A stretch of 64,000 bases of DNA. Origin: Ornithodoros turicata (lineage: Eukaryota; Arthropoda; Arachnida; Ixodida; Argasidae). The DNA lies in contig NC_088206.1 of the NCBI RefSeq assembly GCF_037126465.1, forward strand, positions 70,807,687 to 70,871,686, in the 5' to 3' direction. Shown here piece by piece: positions 1-9,512 of this stretch. Below the pieces are notes generated by a model that searched no databases, was not told the origin of the DNA, and saw nothing but the letters and a program-made list of their open reading frames with translations. The translations under genes and the position numbers were made by a program. Position 1 is the first letter of the stretch, and each line of letters starts with the position of its first letter.

Positions 1-998
1 GCGAAAAGGAGACAAAGGCCTTATCTCGCACGCAAGTGACAATATAAGAACGTAGCCTGAATGGAGTAATTACACAGCCTATCGCGAGGCTGTATACACA
101 GAACCGTTTTCGCGAACTAAGCGAGGGTGGGAAAGTGGCACTGCTATTCCCCAGCGGGTCCTTGCAGTGGACGACGAGAAGAATGGCTGTTCTCTTCCAT
201 AGTAACGCTCTTGCGGGAATATTTATCGTTGTGGAATTATCTACGGTCGATCTACTAAGGGGTATTCTTATAAAACCGCAACATGAGATTACCAGATCAC
301 AGATTCGGAGATAGATAGACCACATCAAGAGAAGCAGTGTAGATTAGAGAAGGAGATTCGATTAGATGATGGGAATGGAAATAGATCACATCAAAAGAAG
401 CAGTGTAGAGGAGATAAGAGATATAGCGCAACGGGACACAAAGTCTAGGTTAGATAGTGAAACAGACCACAATAGGAGACACATGCGGAGTTCATCAAGT
501 AGAGTGTGTGGTTCCTGTAAAGCGTGCTTTGCCTGCATAAACAGGGCGTGTGTCAGTGAAGTAAACTTTACAAAAAATTAAAACTTGTCGAGTCGATGTC
601 GCCGCTTTGCCTTTGGAGCGGTACGGGGTGTGGAACGGAAAAAAAGTCGATTTCATTATCATAATTTGTAGACTGAACGTGACATATCAGTAGTGTACCT
701 GGACCATACAATAATTCCGTATCAACGTTATGAAAACAGCGATAAGAGCCGTTTATGCTCGCTACATGGTACAGTAAAATGCACGGTAAATCTGTAGCTC
801 TAGTTTAGTGCAAGTACGTATTGGTTTAGCACGGGCTTCAGAAACTATATTCAAAGATGCCCGAAACGCCAACCAGGCTACGTGGCCTTCTGTTGCTTCT
901 GTTGCGGTACAAAGCTTCTGTCTTATCTTAGACAACAACATACGAGGAAGGACCCTGCCACATGTCATCAGACTTGTTATCATCCTTGTGCCCGCTTA
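1..998. other. No gene recognised; short imperfect tandem duplication
   Basis: I see no credible coding region here. An imperfect duplication sits at about 312-345 and 380-413, where the phrase CACATCAARAGAAGCAGTGT recurs about 70 bases apart. The segment 509-560 (CCTGTAAAGCGTGCTTTG) resembles 28762-28790, so it may be an old dispersed repeat. Confidence 0.4.
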
Positions 999-1229
999 CA
1001 CTCTAGAAACAGAGCTACACCGCATAGCACGCTCCCAGCCATCCATCATCCCGAATGACAACGTTCTCTCCCTTGATTTGATAAAAACAGGGGACCATTT
1101 ATACAGGGGCAATTATAAACTGCATAATGCAACAAAAATGGTGTGCACCCCCGTTTTCACCCCCCACCCCCACCCCCACCGCTGGTTGGATAGGAGCGTG
1201 CTACGTGATGAAGTTAATTTTTAATCGTG
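999..1229. mobile_element. Palindromic MITE, family A (diverged copy)
   Basis: Both ends match the A family found at 28502, 48648 and 55332: the left part has ACACCGCATAGCACGCTCC and the right part has its reverse complement (GGAGCGTGCTACGTGATG). The ends are CACTCT at 999 and TCGTG at 1229, flanked by TA on each side. The centre has drifted and carries a CCCCCAC-rich stretch. It is a non-autonomous DNA element with no coding capacity and the oldest-looking A copy here. Confidence 0.75.
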
Positions 1230-1824
1230 TACGCTCAATTGTGCTTTTAAAGCAGTTTTATCCCTGGTTTAAATTTTTCAACCACATTCAATATTCAAAC
1301 GAACCCCTACGTGAATAAAAAAAATGCCTTAGTTTCCCCCACCGATGTCCATGAGTCCTTATTAAGATCTGACGCTTCGTTCCCTTTTTTTTTTTTTCCT
1401 TACGTGTAGATGAGAATAAATGAATCCGACGAGTCTTAAGGGACGGGGGGACGGAGATGTATTACGTCATTGATAGGATAACGCGGAAGCAGCCCCAGAA
1501 AAATGGATGGGAGCCCTATTCCGCGCATATCCACTAGGGGACCATCCATATTCGAATACAAACAGATGCTTTGTTTGCATGTCTTACACATGCGCGCCTG
1601 TGTGAGTGAGAGCGTGTGGTTAGGGAGGTGCGTCCCAACGGTGCGCTCGCCCATTGTTCATTTCACAAAACCGTTCTTCGTTCTCTCTTTTCGTGTTTAC
1701 GGTTCGCGCATTCCAAAGATAGACTTGTTGCGGTGTAGAAGTTTGAAACGCGAGAAAATTGTTGGTAGAACTTGACGAGAAAATATTGTCCTCAGAGCAG
1801 GTCATTGTATGTCCTCAGAGCAGG
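1230..1824. other. No feature recognised
   Basis: No coding region or repeat shared with the rest of the window was seen. The phrase GTCCTCAGAGCAG is duplicated at about 1788 and 1811, just before the retro-insertion. Confidence 0.3.
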
Positions 1825-1834
1825 GATGGTCCTG

Positions 1835-1976
1835 TGGGGGGGGGGGGGGGGATATATTTATTAGACGAAAAGGAAAAAAAAAACGGGGGAAAGGCTTGCT
1901 ATTCCGGAAAGAAAGAAATGAGAAATAAATAAATAAAGAAAATTAAGAAATAAAAATAAATAAAAAGAAAAGAAAA
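1835..1976 (-). mobile_element. 5'-truncated retro-insertion, family O, with target-site duplication
   Basis: The 10-base direct repeat GATGGTCCTG flanks the insert at 1825-1834 and 1977-1986, which marks a retrotransposition event. Read on the minus strand the insert has GGAATAGCAAGCC, a pyrimidine-rich stretch, an AATAAATATATCC phrase and a terminal C run. Similar ends occur at 2250, 14503, 41798 and 43552. It is probably the 3' end of a non-LTR retroelement or SINE; no protein remains. Confidence 0.7.
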
Positions 1977-2249
1977 GATGGTCCTGGGTGATGTAGTTGA
2001 AAAATCGTTAGAAACTTCATTCGACATCGTTGTCGTCTTTTTACTTCGCGCGAAGTCAAGATGTGCTGGATGTGTTTCTTTCTATTTTACACTGCAAAGT
2101 TAATTAGATTGACAAGGTCGAGCACTCTTTTGGCTTGAAGCAGCTTTAGGGTAACACGACACTGACAACGAGAGAGAGAGTGAGAGACATACCCCAACAA
2201 CGTAGAATATCCTCTGAATGTACGTGTAATGTCCAAACGGATTCATACG

Positions 2250-2330
2250 TCAGATGGGGGCGGGGGGGATATATTTATTAGACCAAAGGAAAAAAAAACG
2301 TAGGAAAGGTCAGCCAAACGGGACGTCCCA
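2250..2330 (-). mobile_element. Family O 3' end fragment
   Basis: The same G-run plus GATATATTTATTAGAC start and AAAGGTCAGCCAAACGG body as the 1835 copy, only 280 bases away and in the same orientation. No clear target duplication is visible. Confidence 0.55.
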
Positions 2331-3136
2331 TGGATATTCTGAGGATATCCATCGGACGTACGAATTCGTTAGACATTAGATCTTCGCCGCGGAGCTTATA
2401 GTGAAGTTTGCTGAAGGAAAAGCAACGTTTGGGGTATTCTCGGTACTTAATCCGGTTTAAGTGCTGTTTCGATACATCGTCTCTATGTTTCAGTATCATG
2501 TTACGAGAGTTCTATATTGCGGGAATCTCATAAAACCATCGTCCTCAGCGGACGATGCAGATTAAACCGGCGTAGGGGCGCTGGAACAGTGCCTACACAG
2601 CAGTCTCCCTTGAGAGGGTAAGCGAATATACGCTTGGAGAATGCAACGCTACAGGAAAGTTGTACTGTAAATGTAGACGAGCATGTAAAGCAATTTCGTC
2701 TAGAATATTATCGCGAGCAACCCTCAGAGTGCGTCTGGCTTGGAAGCCAGCTAGACTCAAGACGGCTACAGAAACATCGTCGTCTGCAAACATTGTTGCC
2801 ACGTCTGCTCAATGTTGGTCTTCCATTTGCCGATTTTGGTGCACATCGGAGGGCACTGAGTGTTAGCTGTATTCGAAACGTTGTGCTGAGATGCGTGCAT
2901 GAATGCGGGACTGTGTGTGTGTGTTGCTAACAGTGGAAGAATTGTCGTCTGCAAACATCGCAAGATGTGTGCGTTCGGAGTAGCATTCTCTCACAGCATT
3001 CATTCTGAGTAGAGTTGAGTTACATATAAAAAAGGGGGAGAAATTGAATTCCTCACCTGTCGAATCCTGCTAGTCGCACAAAGAATTCCCAAATGAATGA
3101 ACCCCACAGAAAATAAAAATATAAAAAGAGGAAAAC
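2331..3136. other. No gene recognised
   Basis: Several short open frames overlap each other with no recognisable protein. GTCGTCTGCAAACAT occurs twice, at 2779 and 2944, part of the window-wide excess of the 9-mer GTCGTCTGC. Confidence 0.35.
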
Positions 3137-3320
3137 ATCACCGCCTAAAAAGCGATAAAAACCGGGCTGTTTGGTGGTACATTTAAAAGCGATAAAACCC
3201 CAGTGCAGGGGACACAAGTCAGTCAGTGCTTCTGTCAGTGTTTTTGTCAGTCAGTGCTTCGTCTGTGTCGTCGCTTTGTGTCCCCTGCACTGGGGTTTTA
3301 TCGCTTTTAAATCACCGCCT
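3137..3320. repeat. Foldback with 37-bp perfect arms
   Basis: Arms at 3181-3217 and 3276-3312 are exact reverse complements and would form a long hairpin with a 58-base loop. The loop repeats GTCAGTCAGTGCTTC. The phrase ATCACCGCCT occurs at 3137-3146 and again at 3311-3320, possibly a target-site duplication. A second AAAGCGATAAAA phrase lies at about 3149. It may be a small foldback transposon; no family is recognised. Confidence 0.7.
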
Positions 3321-3577
3321 CCCGGTCACCGAACTGTATGAGCACGTGCATGCATGCACGCATGAAATGAATTGCAACAAACTAACAGGAATGAGGAACT
3401 CGACGACACATGCCTACAGCGGTCCTAAAATACAGATTCGATAGCACTGCTGACTAGGAAGTTGACAAGTGCTGATAGCGCTGCATCTCTCCTCTTGGGT
3501 TCCCATCAACCGAGCACCTTGACTATATCGAAGGTTCTATTGTCCAAGCGGCCTAGAGCAGCTTTCAATGTAGTCCT
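3321..3577 (-). other. Probable 3' untranslated tail of the LINE relic
   Basis: This follows the stop of the minus-strand LINE reading frame and contains no further coding. It includes the palindromic phrase GCATGCATGCACG. Assignment to the LINE is by position only. Confidence 0.4.
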
Positions 3578-4222
3578 CTAGGACGCATATCTTGTACAAT
3601 GTTTAAGCATGTGCTCCGTGTGTTCCACAGATGCACACACTGGACAGTTTGCTGAACTAGCCCTGCCGACTTTATGAAGAAAACGTTGACCATACGGAAC
3701 GTCAAGGCGAAACCGATGCAAGAGTGTTTGTATAAGTCGCGGTATGCTGGACGGAGCACGGAATTTCAGGTCCGGGTCAATCTGGTCAAGCAAGGATGGA
3801 CGTCTGTCGACTTGTAACCATTGCCTTCTGTGTATGTCTTCTGTCAGCCATTTTAAGAGCTGTTTCACATCTGACCTGGAATATGTCAGCGGATGTTTCG
3901 TTGACGATAGGTGCGCCATATCTACTATCTCATCTGCAGCTTCATTACCCCGTATGCCAATATGTCCAGGAATCCACTGAAGCTGTATGTCGTGGCCAAC
4001 ATCTACTGCTTTCTTGCATGCGACGAGAATGTCCCGTACGATTGGCGCCATACAGTCACATCTCGAGAATGATGTTATGGCTTGGAGACCGGCCTTTGAA
4101 TCGCAATATACGGCCCAATACGCAGGCACCTGGCGTGCGTCCACATATTGCATTGCCAGCTGCATGGCTACAAATTCCGCTGTTGTAAACGATGTTCTGT
4201 GGGAAGCCTTGTCATTCCATCT

Positions 4223-4336
4223 CTGCTATGCTGCGGTACAACAAATGCTGATGAATACGTCCTGCAGTAGCCAGTCCCGAGTGACTCGAGACTAACATCT
4301 CCATTTTTTCTTTTAAAAATCGATCAATCAATCAAT
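4223..4336 (+). mobile_element. Retroelement 3' tail, family J, inserted in the LINE RNase H region
   Basis: The segment carries CAGTAGCCAGTCCCGAGTG, CTCGAGACTA and an A-rich end followed by (ATCA)n, reading as a 3' end on the plus strand. Family J recurs in the opposite orientation at 5215 and 40491. A short repeat tail is typical of SINE or LINE 3' ends. It interrupts the LINE frame; the left edge is approximate. Confidence 0.6.
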
Positions 4337-4971
4337 GCGCTAACGTTGACCCATACGTGAAAATTGCAATCCTAGCAGGACGGCTCTCCATCATAGACAG
4401 ACAGTACTGTTTCAACACCGGAGATGGTAGAGCAGCCTTTTGGTGATGTACACCAGGAACAGTCAACGCAATACGAGGAAGTTCTAGCGTCCACGGAGGA
4501 TAGACCGCCGTTAATGTCAACTGTGCTTTTGGTAATGTACTGCGATATGGAGCGATCTCTTTGTTGAATCGCGAATTTCGTCGTGCCACCTTCCTTGCAA
4601 GGGGTTGTTTGTGAAGCCGCGTACATAGACGAACGTAGTGCCGCACTGTTTCCTGCGTCCTCAGTACATCGAATGGAAGTTCTCTAGCCTCTGCTGTAGT
4701 TAGGACATTTGAAGTTGCACAAGGTCCACCGAGACAGACTTTTAAACTTTTTGATAATACGCTTTGGAGCGTCCTCTCTGACGTGTCGCGTATTCCATGC
4801 AGTACGGGCAAATGGTAGGCCATCATCTGCCGAATGGGTGCTTTATGTAATGCAAGGAGAGACGCTGTCGACATTCCCCAGCGGGAGCCGCTGATGCGCC
4901 GTAGAATGTTGATACGTGCGTCGGTTCTTTTCTTGAGATGTTTAATGTGAGCAGCCCACGAGAGCTGCGAG

Positions 4972-4989
4972 CCCCCCCCCCCCCCCCCC
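4972..4989. repeat. Poly-C run
   Basis: An uninterrupted C run marks the 5' truncation point of the LINE relic (poly-G on its coding strand). The length may be affected by sequencing or assembly error. Confidence 0.8.
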
Positions 4990-5062
4990 ATTCCTTGAAA
5001 ATGGCATTTTCATATACCACGGTATGCAAGGGTTCTAAGGAACACAGAAAACCATGCACCCC

Positions 5063-5214
5063 TGCCAACATTGCAAGGTGTGCGGAGACTGTTCTCGGCG
5101 TGGAGGGTTACGAATCCGACAGGGGCCGTAACCAATTTGGTGGCACGGTACAAATTGCTTTGGACACATCATCCGAGGTGTTAGATACGAAGCACGGGGT
5201 GCAATGGGCAATTT
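5063..5214 (+). mobile_element. Diverged tRNA-derived SINE, family K
   Basis: The segment has a B-box-like GGTTACGAATCC and the phrases TTTGGTGGCACGGTACAAAT and GAAGCACGGGGTGC. These match, in reverse complement, the better preserved K copy at about 48945-49210. The A box has been lost. It runs straight into a family J tail, so K and J may be one unit or two adjacent insertions. Confidence 0.5.
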
Positions 5215-5302
5215 CTTGTTGATTGATTGATTGATTTTAAAAGAAAAAAAATAGAGATGGTAGTCTCGAGCCACTCGGGACTGGCTACTCCAGGACGCGT
5301 TA
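5215..5302 (-). mobile_element. Family J 3' tail
   Basis: (TTGA)n followed by TTTTAAAAGAAAAAAAATAG and CTCGAGCCACTCGGGACTGG, the reverse complement of the 4223 copy. The repeat tail at the low-coordinate side gives minus orientation. Confidence 0.6.
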
Positions 5303-5439
5303 TTAATAAAAGAAAGGGAGACTACACTAACCTCGACGCTTTGAAACGCTTTGAAAGAATAAATGAGAACATCATCACCTAGCTTGGCACCAAAGGCGAA
5401 GTCTCAAGGCACTAAAAACAAAGAGCGTCACAATGTGTC

Positions 5440-5551
5440 AAAGAGGTCAATTTCTTGTTCTTATGTGCATTTAGCATATGTTCCTGTATGTTCATGTGTG
5501 CGTTTGTTCCCCCTCATGTAACGCCCCGTGAGGGCACTTGAGGTATTATCA

Positions 5552-5618
<67 letters not shown>
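5440..5618 (+). mobile_element. LINE (CR1/L2-type) 3' end with (AAAT)n tail
   Basis: A T-rich 3' UTR followed by CCCCTCATGTAACGCCCC, GGGCACTTGAGGTATT and about 17 AAAT repeats. The same layout recurs at 15715 and 26265. Stem-like GCCCC/GGGGC plus a short repeat tail is a usual CR1/L2 3' terminus. No reading frame remains. Confidence 0.65.
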
Positions 5619-6118
5619 AAATGGGACATCCACGCACGTTAAAAAAAAGAAAGAAAAACATCTGGTGAACAAACATTGATGCAGGGATCGACGCTTATGA
5701 TCATAACTGCCTCGCCGAATTTATACTATTGCTGACGTAATTTGTGTTATTAAGAAGGAGCAATTTCAGTCACCTTGAGAAGTTCATGGAACTAAACGAT
5801 GAGACTACGTAACTGAACGTCACAAAGTCGGGAGTCCATTTCACGCTCTGTTCTGGCAGTCATATGTACATGATGTATGTGCACAGATGAAAATACTTCG
5901 ACTTCGAAACAAACTGATATGTCACAGTCTATAAATACATTCTCCGTAGGCAGAAAATTTAATTGCTTAATTAACTTGCACTGCTTCATCAAATTCCCGC
6001 TAGGGGCGTCTTTACGTGCGGATCGTTGCGTTGAGTCGAGATCATTTGCAAAGTTCAGGGACTGTCGGCAGTGATGGGGAATAAGTCGCAGGTCCGGTAG
6101 ACCGGAAGTGGGGAGTAA
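5619..6118. other. No feature recognised
   Basis: No coding or shared repeat was seen up to the left end of element D. Confidence 0.3.
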
Positions 6119-6356
6119 CCGTGTATTCACACGAGCGACATGCTCACGGAATATTCCGGCGGAAGAAAAAGCGAAAACATTGCTTACAGAGCCCAAGTTC
6201 CGTCTGATGTTGTGTTGAGCATTCACACGGTGTGGAATACCGGGAGTGGCGTGCCGCGCATTTAGCAGACGACACTTTGCAGACGACGACCCCAGCGCCT
6301 TTTCCTGTCGTCTGCTACGGAATATCTTGTGGCTGTGGCGCAGGATATTCCCCATG

Positions 6357-8429
6357 CACTCTTAATTTTTTTACTCCCTTTTAGGTGTAATCCGGTGGTG
6401 TCATAACTCACCCCCTAAAGGGTGTATGGGAACACCTAGGAGAGGTTACACCCTCCAGAAAAAGGGTGTTTTCTGTTGGGCGAAAAACACCCTTTGGGGT
6501 GTAATCAAGAAGTGTCATAACTCACCCCCTTAAGGGTGTACGTGAACACCGTGCGCAGGATTACACCCTTAAAAAAAAGGGTGTTTGCGCATGTACGCAG
6601 CACGAAATTTCAGTTTTCTGAGCGGCCAGCAGCTGCAAACTGTAAATCCGTGTGAAAGGACAAAGAGCGAAATGTTGCAGAATTGCACACCCCAATTTCA
6701 ATTGCAAATTTCAGACAAGTACGTCACAAGCAGTACAATATACACTCTAAACCCAGTGACGGATAGGTGCCGCCTGATCAACTGGCACATTTCTCAAACA
6801 ATGCGCTAGATGACTTCAAGAGGCCTGCGAAAGCTGCCGGTGCTCTGTGCCCCCTGAAACAACTGGTACGACACCCCTGCTGACCCCAGGAGCCACAGTG
6901 TACCTTACGTATTAAAGGAATACTTGTACCCATTAATACGCGAGATACATTATGCCTCTCGGGTTCCCTAACATAAAATGACCTCCACGTTTGGAAAAAA
7001 AAAAAAGAAAAAAAAAGAAAATGCACCAAGGACATCCCAATTGAAACACCAAATTTTATTGCCGTGCACATACCTTTAAATTGAATCCCGTACATCATCG
7101 TTGGCCGAATGGAAAGCATACACGGTTCACTAATCCCAACACACACATATGGAGCACATGTTGCATGGACAGACAACCTCCGATGAACCAGGCAGTACTC
7201 GAAACATCGAACACACAGTCCTCGGAACTCCGAACAGGCACTGCACAGCTCAACCAAGATCGTTCTTAGTGACGAACACGACAGTTCCTCAAACGAAATG
7301 GCCGATGAACAATTGTCCAAGCTAGTGGCACCATACACACTTCGATGCGAAGCAGTGACAGTTTTGCACGCGTGTATGTGACCGTTGAGACAGGAAACTA
7401 CCTGTGAAGAAACCGAAGTGAATATCACGCTGGTATTGTTCAAACGTGAATGCTAGAATAGTACAGCATTTTGCGACTCACGTCCTTGAAGTTGATACAG
7501 TCCCACGTGCACCTATAACGAAAGAATACAATTAGCCTCGCTTGTAATGTACATCATCACTTCACCGATGTAGCCGATCTCTCCTGCCGCCATTTGCAAT
7601 GCGTCCACTGTCTGCAACAGAATGTACTGCGATGGTTAAACACAAGTAGAACGTGGAATGTGTGGAACGTGGAACGTGTCGTACGTGGAATCCCAGCTAG
7701 GTTGACTTACCTTAAGCAAACATTAAGCCTGTACTGAAAAAACAAGGTTGTCATCCTTCTCAAACGCGAGGTTGCACAGCACACAACAGGCAGGAAAGCA
7801 GCGAGGAATACACTGCGGAAGAATACGAGGTGCCACTGGTGCCACGTCGCTCCTCACGGCGGGAGCGCGCAGCAACGTAGTACGCTCCAGCGAAGGCACA
7901 CATACTTAGCCTGCACACGCATTACTCAACACGCACAAGAATGTTCAATACGCACATGCGTACACGGCTCAGTAGGCACACATATTATTTAGTGGGACAC
8001 ACATATTTGGCGATTGGGATCGCTGTGCTTGCTATTTGATAACTGTTACGGCTGTTTACCGGCTGTACTTTCTGAGGGAACTTTTTTAACCGGCTTATGT
8101 TCGTCACACGATTTAGAGTGTAGACTCAAAATTTCTAGCGAGGTGCCCCATTGTATGCATCTGTAAGGAGCATGAAGCATATCATTGTACTTTCAAAAGA
8201 CACATACAGTTCATGTACAAAGCTCTATGCCCGTTACACCCATTTTACGCCTCTTTTACACCCAAGCTCAGTGGATGTTGTAAATAAGGTGTTAAGTTTT
8301 CATTACACCCATTTAACACCCCTCATCCGAGGGTGTTTCTTCGAGCTGGTGTAATATGGGAGTAAAAATCAGTTTACACCCCAATTACACCCGGATTACA
8401 CCCTAAAGGGAGTAAAAAAATTAAGAGTG
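6357..8429. mobile_element. Element E, 2.07 kb, CACTCTTA-ended DNA transposon
   Basis: Ends are CACTCTTAATTTTTTTACTC and the reverse complement, with TG on both sides (6355-6356 and 8430-8431). The intact D copy reads CCCACGGTTAG where this one reads CCCATG[E]TGGTTAG, proving a two-base target duplication. Subterminal blocks repeat GGTGTAATC, GTGTCATAACTCACCCCC and TTACACCCT on both sides, as in CACTA/EnSpm elements, which also begin CAC and make 2-3-base duplications. No transposase is recognised, so it is probably non-autonomous. Confidence 0.75.
6778..7613 (-). other. Possible captured exons or broken ORF inside E
   Basis: A minus-strand frame of 221 codons (7443-6778) is Cys-rich and matches no family I know. 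Upstream on the same strand are exon-like blocks with AG before and GT after: 7711-7733 (donor GTAAGT), 7566-7611 (acceptor CTGTTGCAG) and 7482-7512 (donor GTGAGT). An acceptor TTCTTCACAG leads into the long frame near 7403. Blocks 7611, 7512 and the long frame join without a stop; adding 7733 brings a stop. This could be transduplicated gene sequence or chance. Confidence 0.25.
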
Positions 8430-8527
8430 TGGTTAGCAGTGTACGTGAAGACAGCTATATGACAGAAAGCTGTGAGGTTTCTCGCATCTTCCGCTTCTGG
8501 GGAAATGTCGCTCGTGTGAAGACACGC

Positions 8528-9036
8528 TAATTGGAATCTAGAAGAGTAGAAGCTGTAATTGTTACTCAATTTACTCTTCATTTTTTTTCCTGTAATTTTT
8601 TTCCCCCTTAGAGTGCAGAGAAACTATCGGAAGCCCAATATTTTGCTGCCTCGCGTTGTTCCAGACTGCCTTGAAACGGACGTCCACAAATAACATGTGC
8701 CCCCTTAATCCCTCGATAGATCTTCATTACATCCGGGCCTCCCTATTGGTTTATGTTGGTTAATCTGTCACTGCAGCAAACAAGGGCTGCACGCTTTCGA
8801 GTCGATTCGCTGCGGGCGGTTTTTATTGCATTGTTTTCTGCCACGCTCCGAGATAATTAGATCTAATTAGCGAGGGCGTATACGGCTTGCTACAAGTCAA
8901 TCCATCATTGATGAACGCAGACTAATTCTAATCATCGAGTCGATGTAAACAACGATGCGTTTGGTTATCCTTCACTTTGGTCGTCGAACGGCTAAATCAT
9001 TTTTGTTGCGTATTACTTATAGAGCTCTCTACCTGT
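8528..9036. other. No feature recognised
   Basis: No coding region or repeat shared with the rest of the window was seen here. Confidence 0.3.
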
Positions 9037-9313
9037 TTGTAAACAAATGACGTCATAGCGTACGACAGCGCCACCAATTTGGTAGACTTGAACTACGCTC
9101 AAAGGTACCGGGTGAATAAGTTCACGCCCGAAAGCCACGGCCTTGAGGGGATTACGATGGTCCCTCAAAGGGACGCGACCTTCGGTCCTACTTTTCTTTC
9201 AATAGGAGGCAGCGAACAAGTGCCCATTCGGGGGAATCCAGCCCTGCCCTTCCAATTTGTTTCGGTTTCGGTATGTCTACCAACGTCATGATGACGTTTC
9301 TCGGGCAGAAGTC
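9037..9313 (+). mobile_element. Dispersed repeat family H, copy 1
   Basis: About 275 bases match, in reverse complement, 50198-50464. Shared landmarks are AAATGACGTCATAG, GCGCCACCAA, GGGACGCGACCTTCGGTCC, GGCAGCGAACAAGTGCCCAT and CAACGTCATGATGACGTTTC. ATGACGTCAT-like phrases lie near both ends. In copy 2 it clearly interrupts another repeat (G). Noncoding; family unknown. Confidence 0.7.
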
Positions 9314-9367
9314 TATTGAAACTCCAACTTTAAAAAGCGTTGATGATTGGGCTAGTTGGTACTGAGG

Positions 9368-9512
9368 CATCTGAGCTGAGAGCGCAAGAAACACGGACGA
9401 AGAACGGAGAAGACAAGACAAGATTTTTTTTGCTCCTTTTCTTCAATAAACGTAGTTGGAAGTTAGCAGCGTCCGTTCTTCGTCCGTGTTTCTTGCGCTC
9501 TCAGCTCAGATG
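9368..9512. repeat. Foldback with 41-bp perfect arms
   Basis: Arms 9368-9408 and 9472-9512 are exact reverse complements. The spacer has a T-run, TTCAATAAACG and GGAAGTTAGCAGC. The AATAAA-containing spacer next to one arm looks like a retroelement 3' terminus whose end has been duplicated in inverted orientation. A related style of phrase occurs at 40720-40780. No protein. Confidence 0.65.

Larger units (their letters stand above)
3578..4991 (-). pseudogene. LINE (I-type) ORF2 remnant: RT thumb region plus RNase H and zinc-knuckle tail
   Basis: Two minus-strand frames belong to one broken retrotransposon polyprotein. The first (4991-4332, 219 codons) has the region after the RT core, with SWAAHIKHLKKR, LHGIRDTSERTL and EARELPFDVLRTQETVRHY, as in I/R1-like LINEs. 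It ends in IFTYGSTLAH, where the family normally has TDGS, so the first RNase H aspartate appears replaced by tyrosine. The second (to 3578) restarts with SHRTSFTTAEFVAM (the catalytic glutamate), then YCDSKAGLQAI, QWIPGHIGIRGNEAAD and a late Cys/His stretch, CPVCASVEHTEHMLKHC. A retroelement tail (about 4223-4336) separates the two. The 5' side is cut at a C-run (4972-4989), so endonuclease and most of the RT are missing. It is not functional. Confidence 0.88.
6119..8527. mobile_element. MITE family D, copy 1, split by element E
   Basis: The terminal inverted repeat begins CCGTGTATTCACACGAGCG at 6119 and its reverse complement ends at 8527. TAA flanks both sides (6116-6118 and 8528-8530). 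Without the E insert the element is about 334 bases. The body has GCAGACGAC and GTCGTCTGC in inverted pairs. A three-base duplication and noncoding body fit PIF/harbinger-type MITEs, but that assignment is inference. Copy 2 is at 52059. Confidence 0.78.

Noticed and set aside
808..1224. 138-codon plus-strand open frame
   Set aside because: Its second half is the family A MITE and no domain is recognised, so it is a chance frame.
3796..4295. Plus-strand frames of 78-130 codons
   Set aside because: They are antisense shadows of the LINE RNase H frame on the minus strand.
5792..6355. 187-codon minus-strand frame
   Set aside because: It crosses the end of MITE D, and the same frame type recurs in D2 with no conserved protein beyond the repeat itself.
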